Shown: piece by piece, positions 1-8,093 of the stretch
Position numbering within the stretch: the stretch's first letter is position 1
Layout of the letters: every line of letters begins with the position of its first letter
Assembly: GCA_002501695.1 (NCBI GenBank)
Contig: DANZ01000162.1
Span: 1-14,049 of the forward strand
Direction of reading: 5' to 3'
Source of the DNA: Methanolobus sp. UBA474
Lineage (GTDB): Archaea; Halobacteriota; Methanosarcinia; Methanosarcinales; Methanosarcinaceae
Length of the DNA stretch: 14,049 nucleotides
The notes under the pieces: model-generated
What the model saw: the letters and a program-made list of their open reading frames with translations, nothing else
Told to the model about the DNA's origin: nothing
Databases searched by the model: none
Position numbers and translations under genes: made by a program

Positions 1-102
1 AAAGAGCCTGCTCAGGGAAAAGCATTTGATGTATCCCCGGCGGATAAGGGGCATAAGACTGCTTCCAAACCGCGGCAGTATAATCTTGGTGACTACCTAT
101 GA
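1..102 (+). CDS. mre11: DNA double-strand break repair nuclease Mre11, C-terminal end (partial)
   Basis: Frame 1 is open from the window edge for 33 codons and stops at TGA 100-102. The visible tail ends in YNLGDYL, preceded by a charged, low-complexity linker (SPADKGHKTASKPRQ), which suits the C-terminal end of an archaeal Mre11. The identification rests mainly on context, because the stop overlaps the rad50 start by four bases (ATGA, 99-102), and archaeal mre11 and rad50 are normally adjacent and coupled. Mre11 is the manganese-dependent nuclease that works with Rad50 in resecting DNA ends. The catalytic phosphoesterase domain lies outside the window and cannot be judged. Confidence 0.82.
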   Translation, partial: KEPAQGKAFDVSPADKGHKTASKPRQYNLGDYL

Positions 103-2759
103 GGATAAAACGGCTGAAAATAGAGAACATAAGGAGCTATAAAGAGCTTGATGTGTCTTTCCAGGATGGGGTCACCGTAGTCTCAGGGGTTAACGGAAGC
201 GGGAAATCCAGCCTGCTCGAAGCGTGCTTTACCTGCCTGTTCGGAAGCAAAACACTGGATAAGGATTTCGTCATCTCGGATATCATCCGCAAAGGCGCTA
301 CAAAGGCATCCATCATGCTGGAGTTCGAACAGAACGGTCATGATTACTCTGTGGAGCAATTTTTCAGGAATGACCCCGAAAAGGGGCGTGCTTCCAACAC
401 CGGTGCAATTCTGAAGAGAGATTCGGAGATCCTCTTCGATCAGCCTACCCGCACCTATGATGCGATCCGCTCGTTGCTGAACATGGATGAAGATGCCTAC
501 AGGAACTGTGTCTACATCAGGCAGGGTGAGATCGACGTGCTGATAAATTCCAAGCCCAGGGACCGGCAGAGGATGATAGATGACCTGCTGCAGCTTGGGA
601 AACTGGAAGACTACAGGGAGCGAGCATCAAGTGCGCGTATCGGTGTTGGGCGCCATCAAAGGGATGCGGAGAGCCGTACACGGGAAGTGACTGCCGCCAT
701 AAAGGCCATAGAGGACTCAAATCCTGTTGACAGGCTTACGGAGTTGCTCACCCGCTCCGGACATCTCGAAAGAGAGATCTCTTCGCTCAATGAGAAGAAG
801 GACCGTGCAATGTCATTGAGAGACGAGACCTCAAAAAGGATTGCCGAGTTCAGGGAGTTATCGGAAAAGAAAATTTTTGTTCAGTCCCAGATAAAAGAGC
901 TCGACGAGAAGAAGAACCGGGCCTATCTTCAGATAAGTTCCGCTGAGAAAAATATCGCTTCTTTAAGAGCCGAACAGGAAGATATAAGGAAAAAGATCCA
1001 GGATACATGTTCTGCGCTGGGTTTTGATGATGCGGACATAGAAAGGACGATATCAGCGATAGATGCGAATGAACGTTCACTGAGGGATCGGCTAAGCAGC
1101 ATCAGTAAAAGCAAGGCAGTTCTCGAGAAAGAACAACTGAACCTTGCTGAAACCCTGGCAGAGAGCAAGAAGCAGGCCGGTGAGCTGGAAAGGTCAGCCT
1201 CACAGGGCAGAGAAAAAATTGCCGCCATACAGTCCGATATAGAGGCTTCACGCACCAGGATAATGCAGCTTGATGAAAAGAGGTCTTCTGTTATATCCAA
1301 TCTTGAACCGCTTGGGATGACACTGGAAAAGCTGGAGAACATTGAAGAGATCTTCGACCTTGTGACCGATCAGCAAAAAAGCCTGCACGGGAAGGAGAAA
1401 GAGCTCTCAACAAGGCTTGCAGAGGCCCGGGAGCGAATAAAACGGTCCGGGGAACTTCTAAGCAAAGGGAAATGCCCAACCTGCATGCAGGATCTCAAAG
1501 GCTCATGCATCGAAGAGTCTACTGTCTCTGATTCTCAAATGGCGACTGAAATTCAGGCAGAATTGGCTGTGTTGAAGAAGAAACAGGAAACTCTGGACTC
1601 AAAGCTTGGGCGTGTCAGGGAAGCCAGGGCCTACAGGAGTGAAATAGAAACAAGCGGCAGGGAAATAAAGTCCTCGGAAGAGAATATCCGCAATCTTGAG
1701 AAGCTGGCCGCAGAATTCCGATCCATGCTGCTTGACCATGATAAGAAGAAAGAGGAGCTCTCCTCCCGTATGTCTCTTACTGATGAGTCCTTCAATAGGT
1801 CGCAGGATAAGGCCAGCCAGCTGCAACAGGAGCTTGGAGCGGCTGAAAAAGAACACTCTGACTGCCTGAAGCTTCTTGAGGCCGCCCGGAAGGTGCGCAC
1901 GGACCTTGTCGGGATGGACAGGATAAAAGCAGATATCGCGCAGACTGAGGATAAGATCGTAAACTTCAGGGAAATGATCATTATCTTTGACGCGCAGATC
2001 GCTGAAAAGAAGGGATCCCTTGCAGAGATAAGCACGAAGATGGGGGGTTTTGATATCAATGAACTCGAATCCCGGCTCAAGGACTTCGAAAACGCATTCG
2101 CTGTTATAAAATCCGAGATTGAAAGGCTGCATCTGGAGCGGGAAGGGATAACGAAGCAGACCGGCATGCTTGAAAGCGAGCTAAAGAGGCTTGAGGAACT
2201 CCGGACAGCCTTTGTTCAGTTCAACAATAAAACCGATTATCTCAATGCTATCTATGCGGACGCCGAAGAGCTCGAGGCAATGTATATGCGTATCCGGTCG
2301 CAGCTGCGCTCCAACAATATCGGTGCTCTGGACACTTTCATTAATGAGATCTTCTCTTTCATGTACACCAACAACGCTTACTCTCATGTGCGGCTTGATG
2401 CGGATTATAACCTTGCGGTATTCGAGAAGGACGGAACTTCACTTGAACCCCGGTTGCTGAGCGGGGGGGAAAGGGCTTTGTTCAACCTGGTGCTGCGGTG
2501 TGCCATATATCGTCTGCTCTCGCTTAGTGCAGCCGGAAAAGGGTCCGGGCTTCCTCCGCTCATTATGGACGAGCCCACTGTTTTCCTTGACCGGGGACAC
2601 ATACATCAGCTGATCAAGCTGATAGACATGATGCGTGACATAGGTGTGGGGCAGATCCTTGTAGTCTCACATGATGAGTCGCTGATAGATTCTGCCGACC
2701 ATGTGTTCACTGTAGAGAAAGATCCTGTGACTAACAGCTCGATGATCATTGCAAAATAG
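99..2759 (+). CDS. rad50: DNA double-strand break repair ATPase Rad50
   Basis: This is the ATPase and tethering subunit of the Mre11-Rad50 complex, which binds, holds and processes DNA ends. At 886 residues it has the usual archaeal length. Visible motifs are Walker A GVNGSGKSS (30-38), Q-loop Q142 in YIRQGEID, zinc-hook CPTC (C459, C462), ABC signature SGGE (788-791), Walker B LIMDE (821-825), D-loop LD (830-831) and the H-loop SHD with H858. Long heptad-rich coiled coils run from about 175 to 455 and from about 475 to 735, so the hook sits near the middle as expected. The start ATG overlaps the mre11 stop and has GGTGA at 88-92, six nucleotides upstream. One oddity is a third cysteine (C470) eight residues after the hook, and the Gly that often follows the hook is Met. 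The family assignment is secure. Confidence 0.97.
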   Translation: MRIKRLKIENIRSYKELDVSFQDGVTVVSGVNGSGKSSLLEACFTCLFGSKTLDKDFVISDIIRKGATKASIMLEFEQNGHDYSVEQFFRNDPEKGRASNTGAILKRDSEILFDQPTRTYDAIRSLLNMDEDAYRNCVYIRQGEIDVLINSKPRDRQRMIDDLLQLGKLEDYRERASSARIGVGRHQRDAESRTREVTAAIKAIEDSNPVDRLTELLTRSGHLEREISSLNEKKDRAMSLRDETSKRIAEFRELSEKKIFVQSQIKELDEKKNRAYLQISSAEKNIASLRAEQEDIRKKIQDTCSALGFDDADIERTISAIDANERSLRDRLSSISKSKAVLEKEQLNLAETLAESKKQAGELERSASQGREKIAAIQSDIEASRTRIMQLDEKRSSVISNLEPLGMTLEKLENIEEIFDLVTDQQKSLHGKEKELSTRLAEARERIKRSGELLSKGKCPTCMQDLKGSCIEESTVSDSQMATEIQAELAVLKKKQETLDSKLGRVREARAYRSEIETSGREIKSSEENIRNLEKLAAEFRSMLLDHDKKKEELSSRMSLTDESFNRSQDKASQLQQELGAAEKEHSDCLKLLEAARKVRTDLVGMDRIKADIAQTEDKIVNFREMIIIFDAQIAEKKGSLAEISTKMGGFDINELESRLKDFENAFAVIKSEIERLHLEREGITKQTGMLESELKRLEELRTAFVQFNNKTDYLNAIYADAEELEAMYMRIRSQLRSNNIGALDTFINEIFSFMYTNNAYSHVRLDADYNLAVFEKDGTSLEPRLLSGGERALFNLVLRCAIYRLLSLSAAGKGSGLPPLIMDEPTVFLDRGHIHQLIKLIDMMRDIGVGQILVVSHDESLIDSADHVFTVEKDPVTNSSMIIAK

Positions 2760-2785
2760 ATGCTGTCAAGAAAAGGCTTATTTAC

Positions 2786-2840
2786 TATTATATATGAAAA
2801 AGCAACCATAAGTTATATTATACTTTTGTCCATATAATAA
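2786..2840 (+). promoter_or_regulatory. Probable promoter of the coiled-coil gene (tandem TATA-like elements)
   Basis: The 132-nt gap after rad50 is very AT-rich and has three TATA-like stretches: ATTATATAT near 2787-2795, TTATATTA at 2813-2820 and CATATAATAA at 2831-2840. The second would place transcription start near 2843. The third would place it near 2860, exactly at an ATG. These are sequence matches only, and which element is used cannot be told from the sequence. Confidence 0.45.
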
Positions 2841-2859
2841 ATCAAGATTTTTGAAACAC

Positions 2860-2895
2860 ATGAGGGACCGAATGGATCTGCGAGGCTTTGCATGA
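2860..2895 (+). CDS. Candidate 11-codon upstream reading frame coupled to the coiled-coil gene
   Basis: ATG 2860-2862 opens an 11-codon frame (MRDRMDLRGFA). Its TGA at 2893-2895 overlaps the ATG of the next gene at 2892-2894 as ATGA, the same coupling arrangement seen at mre11/rad50. A TATA-like element 20-29 nt upstream (2831-2840) could give a leaderless transcript starting at this ATG. No ribosome binding site precedes it. It could be a real leader peptide or a chance open frame; eleven codons are too few to decide from composition. Confidence 0.25.
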   Translation: MRDRMDLRGFA

Positions 2896-3695
2896 ATGAG
2901 AACAGAGACTTTATCATTGAACGGCTTGAACGCCAGCTGAAGGAAAAAGAAGCGGAACTGGATGATATTAAAAATACGCTTCGTGACTCTATCCTCCGGG
3001 AGATACGCAGCGACCTGAAGAGCGATTTCGATGTCAATAACCGTATTGTCAATCTGGAGCATAAGCTTCAGGCACTGACCAGTAACCTGAATGGCATAAT
3101 GGATGAACTGCTCGACCAGAAGTCCATGATCCGGTCCCTGAGCGAGATATCAGTTTCCAGACAAAGGAAAGAGGAACCAAAGCCACCTGTGCCACTCGAA
3201 AAGGCGGTTGAGAAAATGGCCGAGAGAGTGGAACCCCGGTTATACAGGCCCGAACCTGAACCGGAGATCCCCCAACCCCGGGCCACCCCCTCCCCTCCTA
3301 TCATTACCGCCCCTGTCAGGCAGTTTGTTCCACCGCAGCCCTCCATCCCGGCAAACAGGGCCAATGTCTCTGTCAGGTCAACGGCCGAAGCTCAGAACGC
3401 TTCCCGTAATGCTGCCGGGAGGCCTGCAAATGTGCACCTTAATATAAGGGAAGCAGCTCCGCAAGCTGAAGTAAAGCCGCCGCAGAGGACGCAATCCCGT
3501 TCAGAGTACATTGTCGCAGAAACCGATGATGAGAGGAAATTGCGTAAAACCCTCCCGGAGCCGCGCACTTCCTGTGATTATATTGTTGCAGAGGATGTAA
3601 ATCAAGCCAAGCGCAAGCATACTGAAACAGAGTACGAGACGGTCGAATCCCGCGATAATGAAGATGCAGTGGTAACTGTTACCCGCAGGAAATAA
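2892..3695 (+). CDS. Uncharacterised coiled-coil/disordered protein between rad50 and smc
   Basis: I do not recognise this 267-residue protein. Residues 5-90 are charged and heptad-like (predicted coiled coil). Residues 95-200 are rich in Pro, Ala, Arg and Gln and are probably disordered. The tail holds three similar short motifs: YIVAE at 206-210, YIVAE at 230-234 and YETVE at 248-252. Each is preceded by an acidic or polar residue and followed by a charged stretch, and the protein ends in a basic RRK. There is no signal peptide, membrane segment or catalytic motif. The start ATG has GAGG at 2882-2885, six nucleotides upstream, and an in-frame stop at 2838 with no start in between. Its position, 132 nt after rad50 and 25 nt before smc on the same strand, suggests a role as an adaptor or regulator of chromosome maintenance; that role is inference only. 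Confidence 0.85.
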   Translation: MNENRDFIIERLERQLKEKEAELDDIKNTLRDSILREIRSDLKSDFDVNNRIVNLEHKLQALTSNLNGIMDELLDQKSMIRSLSEISVSRQRKEEPKPPVPLEKAVEKMAERVEPRLYRPEPEPEIPQPRATPSPPIITAPVRQFVPPQPSIPANRANVSVRSTAEAQNASRNAAGRPANVHLNIREAAPQAEVKPPQRTQSRSEYIVAETDDERKLRKTLPEPRTSCDYIVAEDVNQAKRKHTETEYETVESRDNEDAVVTVTRRK

Positions 3696-3708
3696 TCCTT
3701 TTTAATGA

Positions 3709-3715
3709 AAGGGGA
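3709..3715 (+). promoter_or_regulatory. Ribosome binding site of smc, deciding a GTG start
   Basis: AAGGGGA at 3709-3715 lies five nucleotides before GTG 3721-3723. The nearby ATG at 3705 is in another frame, so the GTG is the start that fits the SMC N-terminus (MHIKEIEFINFKSFG). Confidence 0.7.
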
Positions 3716-3720
3716 ATCAC

Positions 3721-6700
3721 GTGCATATCAAGGAAATTGAGTTTATAAACTTCAAGTCCTTCGGTAAAAAGGTCAGGATCCCTTTCTACGAAGGTTTTAC
3801 CACCATTTCCGGTCCCAATGGAAGTGGTAAGTCCAACATAATAGATGGTATCCTTTTTGTGCTGGGCCTGTCAAGTTCGCGGACAATGAGAGCTGAGAAG
3901 CTTACGGACCTTATCTATAACGGCGAAAGCGCAAAAAGGCCGGACTTCGCCCAGGTTACTATCAAGTTCGACAATTCGGACCACAAGATGCATGTTGCGG
4001 CTGACGAGGTATCTATCACAAGGAAGATACGTGAGACGGATACCGGCTACTACAGCTATTTCTATTTCAATGGCAAGGCAGTGAGCCTTACTGACATACA
4101 CACCCAGCTGGCAAAGGCCGGAGTCACTCCGGAAGGCTATAATGTAGTGATGCAGGGTGATGTCACCCGTATTATCAACATGACCCCTGTTGAAAGACGC
4201 AAGATCATCGATGAGATCGCAGGAGTGGCGGAATTCGACAGCAAGAAAGAGAGATCCCTGAGCGAGCTCGAGATAGTGCGCGAAAGGGTCGAGCGTGTCG
4301 ATATCATAATCGGGGAAGTTGGCCAGCAGCTTGAGAAACTCAAAGGAGAGCGTGACCAGGCGCTCAAGTACCAATCCCTTAAAGCCGAAAAGATGAAGTT
4401 CGAGGGCTTTGTGCTACTTGCCAAGCTTAAGGATGCAAGGACGGAACTCGGTTCCGTGACTGCTGATATTGAAGCCAAGGAAGACGTGCTTGAAAAGATG
4501 GCAACTGCACTTGCAGAGAGGCAAAGCAAGGTAGATGAGCTTGAAAGGACCCTGGAAGAGCTGACGTCCTCTATCCAGAAGACCGGAGAGGACGAGCAGA
4601 TCCGGATAAAAAAGGACATTGAAGGTATAAGGGGCGAGATGTCTCGCTGCCGAGACACTATCGAGCTTGCTGATAACGAGGTGGAGGATATCGAAGCCCG
4701 GCGCAGGAAAGCCTTTGTAGAGATAGATGAGATCAAAGGCAAGCTTGAAGTGCTTGATTCCAGGGTATCGGAAGAATCCGCACGTAAGGAAGGCATCCAG
4801 GCAGAGATGGCTGAGCGCAGGACGCAGCGGATGATACTGCAGAGCAAGATCGCGGATGTGGACGCCAGGTTCGCGCAGACCAGGGATGAGATAGCCGGAC
4901 TCAGGGCTCTTCTGGAAACTGCAAAGAATGAGAAGAACGAACTGATGCGCCACGAGGATCGCCTGCTGGATGCTCTTCGAAGGAAATCCGCAGAAGTGCG
5001 TGACATTGAAGTTGAGATAGAGGATGCTAAATCCAAATCGAAGTCTTCTGACAGTGATACTCTTTCGGTCAAATATGATATTGAAAAACTGAACGAGAAG
5101 ATAAACTCGCTCACAAAGGACATCGACGATCTTGAACGTAACCGTTCCCAGATGCAGTCCGTAATAAAGGATCTTGAGGCTGAGCTGCGCAATTATGAGA
5201 AGGACTACGCCCGCATAGAGGTGCGTGTCAGGGGCGCCGAGGACCATAGCAATTATTCCAAGGCTGTCGAGATGGTGATGAATGAGAAGAAACACCACGG
5301 CCTTCCCGGGATATATGGTACTATCGCAGAGCTTGGCAGTGTGGATCATAAGTATTCCGCTGCCCTTGAGATCGCAGCAGGCGGGAAGATGCAGGCTGTG
5401 GTCGTAGAGGATGACGAGGATGCTGCAAGGGCCATTGATTACCTCAAGCAGAGACAGGGCGGCAGGGCAACATTCCTGCCTTTGAACAAGATGGAGCCGC
5501 GCAGACCGTATAAGGACCTGTCTGACAGGCAGGGGGTCGTCGGGTATGCCATAGATCTCATTGATTTTGACTCCAGGTTCGAATCGGCTTTCTGGTATGT
5601 GTTCAGGGATACTCTTATCGTTGACACTCTGACCAACGCCCGCCGTCTTATGGGTGGCCTGAGAATGGTGACCCTGGAAGGCGATATGGTCGAGAAGAGC
5701 GGTGCGATGGTGGGGGGCTCAAAACAGCAGCGTTCGGGCCTATCCTTTGCAGCTTCCGAAAAGGACAAGCTGGTCAAGCTCGCAGAAAAGATAACAGAGT
5801 TCGATTCAAGGCGCAGTACTGCTATCAAGAAGCTAGACCAGATCGAAGGGCATATAGCCCAGGTCAACCGCGAGATCCACGAGCATGACAAAGAGATATC
5901 CAAGAAGGAAATGCACCTTGAAGAGATATCCGGAAGAGGCGAGCGCCTTGCTCAGCTTATCGAGTCAAAGAACACCGAGCTTGCAGATATTGAAGAATCC
6001 CGCAGGCAACTCAGGGAAGAGATGGAAAGCGTTGTTTCCGGCAAGGAAGAGAAAAGCACGCTTGTGGCGTCCCTGGAAAAGGATATTTCGGTGCTTGAAG
6101 AAAAACTTGCAGGCTCCCCGGTTCCCGAACTCAACCGGCAGGCCGATCAACTGGATGAGGAGATCCGGCGTCTTGATAACAGGGTAAGGGACATTGAATC
6201 GGATATAAATGCCCTGAAACTTGACAGGGACTATTCGAACTCAAAGATGGAGGAGAACAGAGAGCTCATCAAGGCCATGGAGGAAAAGAGATCCTCTCAT
6301 AAGCAGCGTGTCAAAGAGCTCAAAGATCAGATCGAAGAACTTGACAGATCTCTCGCTGAGAAAAAACTTCGTGAGGAGGAGCTTGCTGAAAAACTGAAAG
6401 AGATGCAGCAGCAGCGCACAGCCCTTCATGAAGAACATATTGCTGCCAGGAAGCAGCTGGATACAACCAGAGCGAAGCACGATGAATCTCAGCGGCATAA
6501 GATGGCGCTGGATGCTACAAAAGCGGCCCTGGAAGAGCAGGTAAGTGAACTGGGTGAAGAGCTCCTCAGGCGTGGCATTGAGGACAGTGCTGAAGTTCCC
6601 AATTATGAGACTGTGCGCACAAGGATAGCCTCGATCGAAAAGGCTATGGAGAAGCTTGAGCCTGTCAACATGCGGGCTATTGATGAATACGATGAGGTCG

Positions 6701-7245
6701 AGCTGAGGCTTAATGAGCTTGTCACCAGGCGGGACACCCTTTCAAGGGAGAGGGAGCAGATACTTGAAAGGATCCAGCAGTATGAGGAGCTTAAAAAAGA
6801 AACTTTCATGGCCACTTTCCATGGAATAAACGATCCTTTCAGAGAGATATTCAATGAACTCTCAGATGGGATAGGAGAGCTGGTGCTCGATAACCAGGAC
6901 GAGCCATTTACAGGCGGGCTCACCCTTCGGGCACAGCCAAAGGAAAAAACACTGCAGCGCCTGGAAGCGATGTCCGGAGGGGAGAAAAGCCTTACAGCCC
7001 TTGCATTTATATTTGCTATCCAGCAGTATCGTCCTGCTCCTTTCTATGCCTTCGACGAAATAGATATGTTCCTGGACGGGTCCAATGCCGGAAGAGTTGC
7101 GCAGCGTGTGAAGACCGCTGTAAAGAACGCACAGTTCATTGTGGTCTCCCTGAGAAAACCAATGATAGAAGCTGCTGAAAGGACTGTTGGAGTAGCCATG
7201 CAGGAAAATAATATAACCAGCATTACAGGGGTGAAGTTGCGTTGA
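3721..7245 (+). CDS. smc: Chromosome segregation ATPase SMC
   Basis: This is the core ATPase of the prokaryotic condensin, which forms a ring with ScpA and ScpB and organises and separates chromosomes. The 1174-residue length is typical. N-terminal head: Walker A GPNGSGKSN (31-39) and Q-loop Q145 (VVMQGD). Coiled coils run from about 170 to 515 and from about 680 to 1020. The hinge is about 525-672, including HHGLPGIYGTI and a conserved glycine-rich GDMVEKSGAMVGG stretch. C-terminal head: signature SGGEKS (1085-1090), Walker B FDE with D1112 and E1113, and D-loop D1119. Translation starts at GTG. The stop TGA 7243-7245 overlaps the TTG start of scpA, so scpA translation is probably coupled, which suits subunits of one complex. 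No truncation or missing ATPase residue is seen. Confidence 0.97.
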   Translation: MHIKEIEFINFKSFGKKVRIPFYEGFTTISGPNGSGKSNIIDGILFVLGLSSSRTMRAEKLTDLIYNGESAKRPDFAQVTIKFDNSDHKMHVAADEVSITRKIRETDTGYYSYFYFNGKAVSLTDIHTQLAKAGVTPEGYNVVMQGDVTRIINMTPVERRKIIDEIAGVAEFDSKKERSLSELEIVRERVERVDIIIGEVGQQLEKLKGERDQALKYQSLKAEKMKFEGFVLLAKLKDARTELGSVTADIEAKEDVLEKMATALAERQSKVDELERTLEELTSSIQKTGEDEQIRIKKDIEGIRGEMSRCRDTIELADNEVEDIEARRRKAFVEIDEIKGKLEVLDSRVSEESARKEGIQAEMAERRTQRMILQSKIADVDARFAQTRDEIAGLRALLETAKNEKNELMRHEDRLLDALRRKSAEVRDIEVEIEDAKSKSKSSDSDTLSVKYDIEKLNEKINSLTKDIDDLERNRSQMQSVIKDLEAELRNYEKDYARIEVRVRGAEDHSNYSKAVEMVMNEKKHHGLPGIYGTIAELGSVDHKYSAALEIAAGGKMQAVVVEDDEDAARAIDYLKQRQGGRATFLPLNKMEPRRPYKDLSDRQGVVGYAIDLIDFDSRFESAFWYVFRDTLIVDTLTNARRLMGGLRMVTLEGDMVEKSGAMVGGSKQQRSGLSFAASEKDKLVKLAEKITEFDSRRSTAIKKLDQIEGHIAQVNREIHEHDKEISKKEMHLEEISGRGERLAQLIESKNTELADIEESRRQLREEMESVVSGKEEKSTLVASLEKDISVLEEKLAGSPVPELNRQADQLDEEIRRLDNRVRDIESDINALKLDRDYSNSKMEENRELIKAMEEKRSSHKQRVKELKDQIEELDRSLAEKKLREEELAEKLKEMQQQRTALHEEHIAARKQLDTTRAKHDESQRHKMALDATKAALEEQVSELGEELLRRGIEDSAEVPNYETVRTRIASIEKAMEKLEPVNMRAIDEYDEVELRLNELVTRRDTLSREREQILERIQQYEELKKETFMATFHGINDPFREIFNELSDGIGELVLDNQDEPFTGGLTLRAQPKEKTLQRLEAMSGGEKSLTALAFIFAIQQYRPAPFYAFDEIDMFLDGSNAGRVAQRVKTAVKNAQFIVVSLRKPMIEAAERTVGVAMQENNITSITGVKLR
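7227..7234 (+). promoter_or_regulatory. Ribosome binding site supporting the TTG start of scpA
   Basis: AGGGGTGA at 7227-7234, inside the last codons of smc, matches the archaeal 16S anti-SD complement (GGAGGTGA) well and lies seven nucleotides before TTG 7242. Later in-frame ATGs (7263, 7281, 7338) have no well-spaced site, so the TTG start is preferred. Confidence 0.65.
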
Positions 7246-8075
7246 GCGAGCTCATCGAGGATATGGATATCGTCCTGCCAATGGATGCGATCCGCCCGGC
7301 TGAGTTTCTCCTGCCGGGCTTTATCGACCCGCAGTTCATGGAAACGCTCAGGTCGTTGGGTGTCGACAGTTCCAGGATAGAGTTCTCTGAGGATGTGCTC
7401 AGCGAGCCTGTAGAGATACTGGTGAACCTTGCAAAGAACGGGGACATCAATCCATGGGACATTGACATTGTAAATGTCACCGATGTCTTCCTTGAGCGTA
7501 TAGAGCAGATGCAGATGACGGACCTGCGCATATCCGGCAGGACACTGCTTTATGCTTCCATTCTCCTGCGAATGAAGTCAACAGGTATCGTTCAGGAGGA
7601 ACCGGAAGACGATATGTTCGATCCTTTTGAGGATGGCCTGGATTTCTATGATGTGGAAGAGTATCCTATGCCAAAGCTCCCCATACGCCGGCAGGCCACG
7701 CGTCCTGTCACCCTGCAGGAACTCATTCTTGAGCTGCAGAAGGCTGAGAAAGTGGAGACGCGCAGGAAGGACCGCAACGTCCGCAGGAGGCTGGAGGAGA
7801 GGTCTGCTGTTACTACTGATGAAGTGCTGGGCATTGCTCACGAGGAGGATATCCTGGGGCGTGTCAGGATCCTCGGGGAAAGGCTGAGGCAGGATTTTCA
7901 AATGCAGGAGTTCGTAAAACTATCGGATCTCCTGGGCGAGGACAGGTCTGAGAACATAATGACCTATGTATGCCTGCTCTTTCTTGCAACTGATAAGGAG
8001 ATATGGCTTGATCAGGAAGAACTGTTTGGTGAACTGTACGTGTATCCGTTCAATGGTGCTATTGGGGCTGTGTGA
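7242..8075 (+). CDS. scpA: Segregation and condensation protein ScpA (kleisin)
   Basis: ScpA is the kleisin that bridges the two SMC heads and binds ScpB. The kleisin N-terminal signature begins near residue 56 (PVEILVNLAKNGDINPWDID), followed by ITD-like VTDVFLERIE. A long acidic middle (about 118-140, many D/E) and a charged helical stretch (about 160-190) follow. A winged-helix C-terminus (about 225-270, LCLLFLAT..IWLDQEELFGELYVY type) completes the pattern. At 277 residues it is in range, but the core is preceded by about 50 residues that most bacterial ScpAs lack. The start is TTG, overlapping the smc stop and backed by a good ribosome binding site; an internal start at ATG 7338 would remove most of the extension but has no site. 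scpB follows after 18 nt. Confidence 0.92.
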   Translation: MSELIEDMDIVLPMDAIRPAEFLLPGFIDPQFMETLRSLGVDSSRIEFSEDVLSEPVEILVNLAKNGDINPWDIDIVNVTDVFLERIEQMQMTDLRISGRTLLYASILLRMKSTGIVQEEPEDDMFDPFEDGLDFYDVEEYPMPKLPIRRQATRPVTLQELILELQKAEKVETRRKDRNVRRRLEERSAVTTDEVLGIAHEEDILGRVRILGERLRQDFQMQEFVKLSDLLGEDRSENIMTYVCLLFLATDKEIWLDQEELFGELYVYPFNGAIGAV

Positions 8076-8093
8076 AGAGGTGCACTACAATAA

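Noticed and set aside
1599..2167. Overlapping - strand frames inside rad50
   Set aside because: Same cause: antisense of charged heptad codons. No ribosome binding site or promoter fits, and rad50 is complete.
3705..3707. ATG as start of smc
   Set aside because: It is not in the smc frame; the GTG at 3721 with AAGGGGA upstream is.
4137..5349. Long open frames on the - strand inside smc (351 and 311 codons)
   Set aside because: They are serine- or leucine-rich shadows caused by the codon bias of the coiled-coil coding strand. They match no family, and smc is intact on the + strand.
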